Assembly (NCBI RefSeq): GCF_009711165.2
Contig: NZ_WMID02000005.1
Span: forward strand, 62,001 to 126,000
Reading direction: 5' to 3'
Source of the DNA: Flavobacterium sp. MC2016-06
GTDB taxonomy: Bacteria > Bacteroidota > Bacteroidia > Flavobacteriales > Flavobacteriaceae
Length of the DNA stretch: 64,000 nucleotides
This document shows, one piece after another, positions 57,337 to 64,000 of the stretch. The notes below the pieces were generated by a model, which worked only from the letters and a program-made list of their open reading frames with translations, did no database searches and had not been told where the DNA came from. A program made the position numbers and the translations under genes. How positions within the stretch are numbered: the stretch's first letter is position 1; each line of letters starts with the position of its first letter.

Positions 57337-60090
57337 ATGAAAAAGTTTTTTTTACATCTTACATTAATCATCACATTGTTTTCATTTTCGGCGAAAGCCC
57401 AAAATAAAATCATCGTAAACAATTTACAATGCGAAATGCTAAACAATCCAGAAGGAATTGATGTTTTGCAACCAAGATTGAGCTGGCAGTTAAAAACAGA
57501 TGTAAATGATGTAAAACAAACTTCGTATCAAATTATTGTTGCTTCAACTTTAGAAAACCTAAACAACAATACTGCCGATTTATGGGACAGCGGGAAAGTA
57601 GAAAGCAACGAATCTGTGAATATAATTTACAACGGAAAAGTATTAGAAAACAGACAAAATGCTTTCTGGAAGGTAAAAATATGGACGAATAAAGGAGAAA
57701 TTCAATCGACAGAAACGGCTCATTTCAGCATGGGAATTTTGAATTATGTAGATTGGAAATCAACACGCTGGATTGGTTATGAAAAAGCTTCTCTAGGCGA
57801 TAGTATTTCGCAGTATTCTAGATTATCAGCTCGATATTTACGAAAAGAAATCAACTTAAAAAAGCAAGTCAAAAATGCTAAAGTCTATATTATGGGCTTA
57901 GGAATGTATGAATTGTATATTAATGGATATAAAATAGGGAATCAGGTTTTGGCGCCGGTTCCAACAGATTATACCAAAAATATAAAATACAATGTTTTTG
58001 ATGTGACTTCTCAATTGAAAGAAGGAAAAAATACGCTGGGAACTATTTTAGGAAACGGTCGTTTTTTTACGATGCGTCAGGATTTTAAACCTTATAAAAT
58101 TAAAACATTTGGTTATCCTAAAATGGCTTTGCAATTGTTTGTGGAATACACAGATGGAACTAAAGATATTATTAGAACTGATGATTCTTGGAAAGTTACT
58201 ACAAACGGACCAATATTATCGAACAATGAATATGACGGTGAAGATTATGATGCTCGTAAAGAATTAACGGGTTGGAACACTATTAATTATAACGATAAAA
58301 ATTGGTTTAACGCTGAATTTGTGCAAGAACCGGGTGGATTTTACGAGGCACAAATGAATCCGAACATGAAGGTGATGGAGGAAGTAAAACCAATTTCGAT
58401 AAAAGAGACTCCAAAAGGTACCTACATTTTAGATATGGGTCAGAATATGGCTGGCTGGCTGCAACTGAAAGTAAAAGGAAAAAGCGGTGATAAAATCACC
58501 ATGAAATTTGCCGAATCTTTGCAGGCAAATGGTTCATTATACATAGAAAATCTGCGTGATGCGAGAACAACCGATACGTATATTGTAAAAGGAGAAGGTG
58601 AAGAAATTTGGGAACCTAAGTTTGTTTTTCACGGATTTAGATTTGTAGAAATTTCAGGTTTTACTTCAAAACCAAATTTAGATAATTTTGTTGGAAAAGT
58701 GGTTTACGACGACATTAAAACAACGGGAACTTTTGAATCTTCTGATGCGACAATGAATCAGATTTTTAAAAATGCCTATTGGGGAATTAGAAGTAATTAT
58801 AAAGGAATGCCAATAGATTGTCCGCAGCGAAACGAGCGTCAGCCTTGGCTTGGCGATCGTACAACGGGAGCTTATGGTGAAAGTTTTATTTTTGATAATC
58901 AGACTTTGTACGCAAAATGGTTAGACGATATAAAAAATGCACAAACGGCAGATGGAGGTCTTCCAGATGTGGCGCCTGCATTCTGGCGTTATTACGGCGA
59001 TAATGTAACGTGGCCGGGAACCTATATTACGGTTGCCGATATGTTGTACCAGCAATTTGCCGATAAAAAAGTAATCGAAAAACATTATCCATCAATGAAA
59101 AAATGGATGGTGTATATGGAGAAAAATTATTTGGTTAAAGATTTAATGACCAAAGACAAATACGGTGATTGGTGCGTTCCGCCAGAATCATTAGAGTTGA
59201 TTCATTCTAAAGATTCTGCTAGAACTACAAACGGTGAATTGATTGCAAGTGCTTTTTATTATCATTTATTAAAAAAAATGGAAAAGTTTGCCACAATCAG
59301 CGGTGCTGGAAATACAGATGTTCAATATTACGAAGCACTTTCGCAGAAAATAAAAACAGCATTTAACGCTAAGTTTTTCAATTCAAACACAAATAATTAC
59401 GCTAATAATACGGTAACGGCAAATTTACTGCCGTTGACATTCGGGATGGTTCCGAAGAATCTAGAAGAGAAAGTTTTTGAGAATATTATACACGAAGTAG
59501 AAGTTACGTACAAAGGTCATATTAGCACAGGCGTAATTGGAACTCAGTTTTTAATGCGAACTTTATCAGAATACGGAAGACCAGATTTGTCGTATAAATT
59601 AGCTTCAAATAATACCTACCCAAGTTGGGGATATATGGCTAAAAACGGAGCTACAACGATTTGGGAATTATGGAATGGAAATACCGCCGATCCTAAAATG
59701 AATTCGCAAAACCACGTGATGTTATTGGGCGATTTATTGATTTGGTATTATGAAAACATTGCGGGAATAAAAAGTGATCCAGAAGCTCCGGGTTTCAAAC
59801 AGATTATTATGAAACCTGATTTTAACTGCGGACTTTCTTTTGTAAATGCTTCTTACGAATCTATTCACGGATTGATAAAAAGCAATTGGAAGAAAAATAA
59901 AAACACTTTGTTGTGGAATGTAACCATTCCAGCCAATACATCGGCAGTTGTTTATTTACCAGAAGCGAAAGTTGATGCCGTAACGGTAAACAATCAGAAA
60001 TTAGAGAAAACAGGTATATCGTATAAAACAGAAAAAAACAGTATTGTTCTTACGCTTCCATCAGGTTCTTATATTTTGAATGTTAAATAA
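57337..60090 (+). CDS. Alpha-L-rhamnosidase, GH78 family (third)
   Basis: The 917-residue secreted enzyme (signal peptide LTLIITLFSFSAKAQ) shares the layout of the gene at 48194: fibronectin-like domain (MLNNPEGIDVLQPRLSWQL), N-terminal sandwich (GLGMYELYINGYKIGNQVL), CBM67-type domain (YILDMGQNMAGWLQLKV), barrel and C-terminal sandwich. The active-site block IDCPQRNERQPWLGD keeps the terminal Gly-Asp, unlike its neighbour. ATTIWELWNGNTADPKMNSQNHVMLG-type residues include the candidate base Glu in TIWELW. It should release alpha-L-rhamnose from a different linkage than the other two GH78 enzymes. ATG 57337 is chosen over GTG 57298, which is in a repeat. Confidence 0.93.
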   Translation: MKKFFLHLTLIITLFSFSAKAQNKIIVNNLQCEMLNNPEGIDVLQPRLSWQLKTDVNDVKQTSYQIIVASTLENLNNNTADLWDSGKVESNESVNIIYNGKVLENRQNAFWKVKIWTNKGEIQSTETAHFSMGILNYVDWKSTRWIGYEKASLGDSISQYSRLSARYLRKEINLKKQVKNAKVYIMGLGMYELYINGYKIGNQVLAPVPTDYTKNIKYNVFDVTSQLKEGKNTLGTILGNGRFFTMRQDFKPYKIKTFGYPKMALQLFVEYTDGTKDIIRTDDSWKVTTNGPILSNNEYDGEDYDARKELTGWNTINYNDKNWFNAEFVQEPGGFYEAQMNPNMKVMEEVKPISIKETPKGTYILDMGQNMAGWLQLKVKGKSGDKITMKFAESLQANGSLYIENLRDARTTDTYIVKGEGEEIWEPKFVFHGFRFVEISGFTSKPNLDNFVGKVVYDDIKTTGTFESSDATMNQIFKNAYWGIRSNYKGMPIDCPQRNERQPWLGDRTTGAYGESFIFDNQTLYAKWLDDIKNAQTADGGLPDVAPAFWRYYGDNVTWPGTYITVADMLYQQFADKKVIEKHYPSMKKWMVYMEKNYLVKDLMTKDKYGDWCVPPESLELIHSKDSARTTNGELIASAFYYHLLKKMEKFATISGAGNTDVQYYEALSQKIKTAFNAKFFNSNTNNYANNTVTANLLPLTFGMVPKNLEEKVFENIIHEVEVTYKGHISTGVIGTQFLMRTLSEYGRPDLSYKLASNNTYPSWGYMAKNGATTIWELWNGNTADPKMNSQNHVMLLGDLLIWYYENIAGIKSDPEAPGFKQIIMKPDFNCGLSFVNASYESIHGLIKSNWKKNKNTLLWNVTIPANTSAVVYLPEAKVDAVTVNNQKLEKTGISYKTEKNSIVLTLPSGSYILNVK

Positions 60091-60107
60091 GTACTATTTT
60101 AAATAAT

Positions 60108-60172
60108 TCGGGACAGTACAGGATACATCTTTAAAATTTTGGTGTCATTTTTACACTTAATAAATAATTTTG
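60108..60172 (+). promoter_or_regulatory. Candidate shared operator and promoter before the sialidase-like gene
   Basis: Units TCGGGACAGT and ACAGGATACA (60108-60127) match the direct repeats at 5492 and 28310. At the same distance as in those sites lies CATTTTTA (60146-60153), a weak -7 box; a perfect one, TAATTTTG, lies 19 bases further (60165-60172). This is the only PUL gap right of susC without a palindrome family. Confidence 0.55.
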
Positions 60173-60263
60173 CCCAAAAAATTATTAGGTATGCATAAAT
60201 AATCAAAAAATGTAAATCTTTGGGTTTAATTAAATTTAAGACTAATTCAAACCAAAACTAAGA

Positions 60264-61409
60264 ATGAAGATCGTAAAAATAACTTTTGTAGTATCATGTC
60301 TGTTTCTTTTAGGAAGCTGTAAACCTGCTTTACAGAATAAGACTTGGAAAGAAGGAATTTTAGTAGATGAATTTATATACGATAAAGCACCTTATCCGTC
60401 TTGTCATGCAGTAACAATTGTCGAAGCCAAAAACGGTGATTTAGTTGCGTCTTGGTTTGGAGGAACTAAAGAAAGAAATCCAGATGTTTGTATTTATGTA
60501 AGCATTAAACCAAAAGGAAGTGATAAATGGGGTGAAGGTGTAAATGTTGCCAATGGAATTATGAAAGAAGGCCCGAGATTGCCAACTTGGAATCCTGTTT
60601 TGTATCAAATTCCGGGTGGAGATTTAATGCTTTTCTATAAAATTGGCCCAAAACCATCAGAGTGGTGGGGCGTAATCAGAACTTCATCTGATAATGGAAA
60701 AACTTGGTCTGAAGCCAAAAAAATGCCAGACGGTTTCTTAGGACCAATAAAAAACAAACCCGTTTTATTAAGCAACGGAACCTTGTTGTGTCCGTCGAGT
60801 ATAGAAGGCGATGGCTGGAGACTTAGAATGGAATCTACACCAGACTTCGGGAAAACTTGGGTAATGGGAGATACACTTTCAAGAGGAAAACAAAAAATCA
60901 ATGCCATTCAGCCTAGTATTTTATTTCACAAAGACGGAAGTATTCAAGCAATTGGAAGAACAAGAAATAGAGCCATTTACAGCACGTTTTCTAAAGACAA
61001 CGGAAAAACGTGGTCAGATATAGAATTAATCGGTTTACCAAATAATAACTCAGGAACAGATGCCGTAACGCTTAAAGACGGAAGACATTTATTAGTTTAC
61101 AATCACGTTCTTCCTCCGGGAACTGAAGCAAAAGGCCCAAGAACGCCGTTAAACGTTTCAATTTCTAAAGATGGAATTCATTGGAATGCCGCATTGGTTT
61201 TAGAAGATTCAAAAATCAGTCAATATTCTTATCCATCGGTAATTCAGAGTTCAGACGGAATGGTTCACATTGTGTACACTTGGAGAAGAGAAAAATTAAA
61301 ATATGTAAAAATTGATCCGAGTAAACTGGTTGCACTTCCTATTAAAAACGGAATCTGGCCAGGCGACGAAAACAAAACCGTAACAGCAGTTAAAGCGGAA
61401 GAAGAGTAA
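60264..61409 (+). CDS. Lipoprotein of the BNR/sialidase superfamily
   Basis: A lipobox (CLFLLGSC, Cys19) anchors this 381-residue protein. It is a six-bladed propeller with three clear Asp-boxes: SSDNGKTWSEAKK, TPDFGKTWVMG and SKDNGKTWSDIEL. FPSCHAVTIVEAKNGDLVASWFGGTKE-like opening, GPRLPTWNPVLYQ, IQPSILFHKDGSIQAIGRTRN and YSYPSVIQSSDGMVHIVYTWRRE are conserved in bacterial proteins of this group that sit in plant-polysaccharide loci. The classical sialidase arginine triad cannot be assigned with certainty, so sialic acid is not claimed; an RG-II keto-acid sugar is one possible substrate. Its promoter region carries the same direct repeat as susC. Confidence 0.7.
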   Translation: MKIVKITFVVSCLFLLGSCKPALQNKTWKEGILVDEFIYDKAPYPSCHAVTIVEAKNGDLVASWFGGTKERNPDVCIYVSIKPKGSDKWGEGVNVANGIMKEGPRLPTWNPVLYQIPGGDLMLFYKIGPKPSEWWGVIRTSSDNGKTWSEAKKMPDGFLGPIKNKPVLLSNGTLLCPSSIEGDGWRLRMESTPDFGKTWVMGDTLSRGKQKINAIQPSILFHKDGSIQAIGRTRNRAIYSTFSKDNGKTWSDIELIGLPNNNSGTDAVTLKDGRHLLVYNHVLPPGTEAKGPRTPLNVSISKDGIHWNAALVLEDSKISQYSYPSVIQSSDGMVHIVYTWRREKLKYVKIDPSKLVALPIKNGIWPGDENKTVTAVKAEEE

Positions 61410-61420
61410 AATTTAAATTA

Positions 61421-61517
61421 ACCATTAAGATATTAAGTTTCATTAAGCTTAACTTTCTTTTTTCTTCAATTAAGTTTTATTAAGCATTACACTTAATTTT
61501 CTTAATATCTTAATGGT
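61421..61517. repeat. Inverted repeat with 17-bp perfect arms
   Basis: ACCATTAAGATATTAAG (61421-61437) and its exact complement (61501-61517) enclose further TTAAG/CTTAA pairs. The right arm supplies an in-frame ATG (61513). Confidence 0.92.
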
Positions 61518-61530
61518 AAAAACCAAAAAT

Positions 61531-62424
61531 ATGATAGCAGCTTATTTTAAAAGAAACACAATTATCTTAGTTTTTGCTGTTTTGTGTAATACATTCAATA
61601 GTTGTGTATCGGCGCAAGCTTCAAAAAACAAACAACAGTATAAAGTTGCAGTCTGTGATTGGATGATTCTAAAAAGACAAAAACTAGGCTCATTTGGTTT
61701 AGCAGCTGAGATAAAAGCAGACGGAATCGAGCTCGATATGGGCGGTTTAGGAAACAGACCCACTTTTGACAGCAAACTAGGAGATCCTGTAGAAAGACAA
61801 AAGTTTCTAGATAAATCTAAAGAAACCAATGTCGGAATAAGTTCTATTGCTATGTCTGGATTTTATGCACAGTCTTTTGCAACAAGAGAAATTACACCAA
61901 TGCTTGAGGACTGCATTAAAACAATGGCGGCTATGAAAGTAAAAGTGGTGTATCTTCCGTTAGGAACACAAACCGATTTGGTTAAAAATCCAGAATTGCG
62001 TCCAGAAGTAATTAAAAGACTGCAATGGGCAGGAAAAGCAGTTGGTAAAATAGGAGGCGTTATTGCAATAGAAACTTCACTAAACGCCACAGAAGAGAGA
62101 AAACTGTTAGAAGAAATAGGTTCAAAATACATCAAAAGCTCCTTTAACTTTGCCAATGCAGCAGATAACGGAAGAGATATTTCGAGCGAATTAAAGATTT
62201 TAGGTAAAAAATATCTAGCACAAATTCACGCTTCAAATACCGATAAAGTTTGGTTAGAAAATGATGCCGCTATCAATATGCCAGAAATCAAAAAGACGCT
62301 TGACGAAATGAAATGGAGCGGCTGGCTTATTGTAGAACGTTCAAGAGATGTTGCACAAGTGCATGATGTAAAAGCCAATTATGGAGCAAATGTTGCATAC
62401 TTAAAGAAAATTTTTCAGAATTAG
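61531..62424 (+). CDS. Secreted sugar isomerase/epimerase-like TIM barrel (AP endonuclease 2 fold)
   Basis: The 297-residue product has an N-terminal export signal (IILVFAVLCNTFNSCVSAQ) and then a xylose-isomerase-like TIM barrel: GLAAEIKADGIELDMGGLGNR, VGISSIAMSGFYAQSF, KVKVVYLPLGTQTD, GGVIAIETSLNATEE, SSFNFANAADNGRD, LAQIHASNTDKVW and GWLIVERSRD. The metal-binding acid positions Glu (IAIETS), Asp/Asn and His (IHASN) and Glu (VERSR) of the fold look kept. Because the protein is exported, a phosphorylated substrate is unlikely; a free or oligomeric sugar or keto-sugar is more plausible. ATG 61531 is favoured; ATG 61513 is inside the preceding palindrome. SCVSAQ may be a lipobox. Confidence 0.75.
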   Translation: MIAAYFKRNTIILVFAVLCNTFNSCVSAQASKNKQQYKVAVCDWMILKRQKLGSFGLAAEIKADGIELDMGGLGNRPTFDSKLGDPVERQKFLDKSKETNVGISSIAMSGFYAQSFATREITPMLEDCIKTMAAMKVKVVYLPLGTQTDLVKNPELRPEVIKRLQWAGKAVGKIGGVIAIETSLNATEERKLLEEIGSKYIKSSFNFANAADNGRDISSELKILGKKYLAQIHASNTDKVWLENDAAINMPEIKKTLDEMKWSGWLIVERSRDVAQVHDVKANYGANVAYLKKIFQN

Positions 62425-62480
62425 TATGACGAAAAACAGTGTTGAATATGTAAGAGTTAAACCTAAATATTTATCACTTT

Positions 62481-62600
62481 GATCTGCCAAAACCTGCTAA
62501 ATCTACGTGCAATAACCTCACGCTGATAGGCAGATTCGGCAGATTGTTTTAAATTAGTACAGAACATAAGGTCTAACAGATTTTTGAAACCTGTTAAGTC
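62481..62600. repeat. Degenerate CTGCGTGA and AACAGG hairpin copies
   Basis: GATCTGCCAAAACCTGCTAA with an inverted, decayed partner ending CAGATTCGGCAGATT (62481-62546), and GGTCTAACAGATTTTTGAAA with partner CCTGTTAAGTC (62570-62600). Part of the gene-free 62425-62757 gap. Confidence 0.6.
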
Positions 62601-62632
62601 TCAAATAAAAATTAATACATTTTTATCTCATT

Positions 62633-62722
62633 TTTGTCATTTCGAGGAACGAGAAATCTTCGCAAGTAACTCAAGCATTGTGGAGCAACTAACGAAGATT
62701 TCTCGTTCCTCGAAATGACAAA
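62633..62722. repeat. TTTGTCATTTCGAGGAACGA palindrome copy, 30-bp perfect arms
   Basis: The first and last 30 bases are exact inverted copies, the most regular member of the family. It ends 35 bases before the next gene. Confidence 0.97.
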
Positions 62723-62757
62723 CTTTACGGGATTTGTGTCTATAAATTATAATACCA

Positions 62758-64000
62758 ATGAAATATTTAAGTCTACTTTTTTTATGTTTTTATGTCTCTT
62801 TCGCGACAGCGCAAAACGTTACCATTGTTAGTGATGCAAAATCGCCAAGAGCACAATTTGGAGCAGAGAAGTTATCAGAAATTGTTTCAAGCAAAGGATT
62901 CAAAGTAACTTCATCAGAAAATCTTCCCAAAAAATCAAAAGACAAAATAATCGTTATTGGCGAAAAAGGAACAGATTTTTGGCAGCAAACCGCTAAAACA
63001 GCCAAAATAGATGATAGTAAACTACTTAGAAAAGAAGGTTTTCAAATTCGCACACAAAAAAATATCATTTATATAGAAGGAACAGACGCAACTGGTAGTT
63101 TATATGGTGCGATGGAATTAGTAGACCGCATCAAAGCTTCAGGTGAAATTCCGTCAGAAATTAATATCGAAGACAGCCCAGAAATGGTATTGAGAGGCGC
63201 TTGTATCGGAATGCAGAAAACCGTTTATCTTCCCGGAAGAGACGTTTACGAATATCCGTATACACCAGAAACTTTTCCGTGGTTTTACGATAAAAAATTG
63301 TGGACCAAATATTTAGATATGATGGTCGACAACAGAATGAATTCGTTGTATTTATGGAACGGACATCCTTTTGCTTCTTTAGTAAAACTAAAAGAATATC
63401 CGTTTGCTGTAGAAGTAAGCGACGAAGATTTTAAAAAGAACGAAGAAATCTATAAATACCTAACTGTAGAAGCCAACAAAAGAGGAATCTGGGTCATTCA
63501 GATGTTTTATAATATTATTGTTTCAAAACCATTTGCAGAACATTACAACATTAAAACACAAGACCGTTCAAGACCAATTACGCCGTTAATTTCCGATTAT
63601 ACCAGAAAATCAATCGCTGCTTTTATAGAAAAATATCCAAATGTTGGCTTAATGGTTTGTTTAGGAGAAGCCATAAATACCGTTGATGACGACGTGGAAT
63701 GGTTTACCAAAACCATTATTCCGGGAGTTCAAGACGGATTAAAAGCATTAGGAAGAACAGACGAACCGCCAATTATTCTGCGTTCTCACGACACCGACGG
63801 GCCTTTGGTAATGGAAAAATCACTTCCGTTATACAAAAACCTATACACAGAGAGCAAATACACCGGAGAATCTTTAACCACTTATACGCCGGGCGGACCT
63901 TGGGGAGAAACACACAGACAACTAAGTGCCTTAAAGTCAATTCATATTGAAAACGTTCATATTCTTGCAAACTTAGAACCTTTTAGATACGGTTCGCCAG
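62758..64000 (+). CDS. Alpha-glucuronidase-like (GH67/GH20-domain-2 type) enzyme, partial
   Basis: The gene runs off the right edge; 414 codons are visible. A signal peptide (LFLCFYVSFATAQ) is followed by a GH20 domain-2/zincin-like fold (about 20-120: GAEKLSEIVSSKGFKV, EGFQIRTQKNIIYIEGTDATG, SLYGAMELVDRI), typical as the N-terminal domain of GH67, GH84 and GH20 enzymes. The barrel then starts with RGACIGMQKTVYLPG, KYLDMMVDNRMNSLYLWNGHPF, NVGLMVCLGEAINTVDDDVEW (candidate catalytic Glu) and PGGPWGETHRQL. Length and motifs fit the alpha-glucuronidase side of this group. RG-II and RG-I both carry glucuronic acid, so the function suits the locus. Confidence 0.75.
   Translation, partial: MKYLSLLFLCFYVSFATAQNVTIVSDAKSPRAQFGAEKLSEIVSSKGFKVTSSENLPKKSKDKIIVIGEKGTDFWQQTAKTAKIDDSKLLRKEGFQIRTQKNIIYIEGTDATGSLYGAMELVDRIKASGEIPSEINIEDSPEMVLRGACIGMQKTVYLPGRDVYEYPYTPETFPWFYDKKLWTKYLDMMVDNRMNSLYLWNGHPFASLVKLKEYPFAVEVSDEDFKKNEEIYKYLTVEANKRGIWVIQMFYNIIVSKPFAEHYNIKTQDRSRPITPLISDYTRKSIAAFIEKYPNVGLMVCLGEAINTVDDDVEWFTKTIIPGVQDGLKALGRTDEPPIILRSHDTDGPLVMEKSLPLYKNLYTESKYTGESLTTYTPGGPWGETHRQLSALKSIHIENVHILANLEPFRYGSP

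Noticed and set aside
63699..63950. 83-codon + strand frame near the right edge
   Set aside because: It is an out-of-frame shadow of the GH67-like gene, whose own frame is continuous from 62758 to the edge.

Overview
The window looks like chromosomal DNA of a Flavobacterium or close relative (Bacteroidota). It is AT-rich, the genes use TAnnTTTG-type -7 boxes and mostly lack Shine-Dalgarno sequences, and the centre is a SusC/SusD pair surrounded by secreted carbohydrate-active enzymes. No rRNA, tRNA, CRISPR array, phage gene or transposase was seen.

Layout. 1-2409 holds the end of a membrane transporter, a group of unrecognised small membrane proteins (one apparently frameshifted) and a small XRE regulator. 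2544-2785 is a SymE-type toxin gene divergent from that regulator. 2999-5125 is a divergent pair: an Fsr-like MFS exporter and a cupin-AraC regulator. From 5555 to the right edge all 24 genes are on the + strand and form one very large pectin utilisation locus (PUL), open at the right edge, where a GH67-like gene is cut.

How the PUL genes fit together. SusC (28490) and SusD (31856) import oligosaccharides. The backbone is handled by three PL1 lyases, a CE8 pectin methylesterase, a GH28 polygalacturonase and an STN-esterase fusion resembling the CE19-type methylesterase. Rhamnose-containing parts are attacked by three GH78 enzymes and one GH106. Side chains are attacked by GH2 beta-galactosidase, GH127/146 beta-L-arabinofuranosidase type, GH95, several GH43-like propellers, a SASA acetylesterase and a GH140 apiosidase. 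The apiosidase, multiple rhamnosidases, GH127-type enzyme and GH95 point to rhamnogalacturonan II or another apiose-bearing pectin, with RG-I as a likely second substrate. Several proteins lack an assignable reaction: a beta-helix/TIM-barrel fusion, two BNR propellers, a DUF5703-like enzyme, DUF3826, a secreted isomerase-like TIM barrel and an MGH1-like (alpha/alpha)6 enzyme.

Two non-coding signals stand out. First, three places (5492, 28310, 60108) carry a two-unit, 10-bp-period direct repeat of the type CAGGATAGTACAGGATA with an ATTTT-containing candidate -7 box at identical spacing; they precede the first PUL gene, susC and a late sialidase-like gene, and look like operators of one regulon. 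Second, most intergenic gaps of the PUL are filled by inverted repeats from a few dispersed families. In one family of about 100 bp the arms differ between copies while the two arms of a copy largely match each other. No PUL-type sensor (HTCS or SusR) is present in the window.
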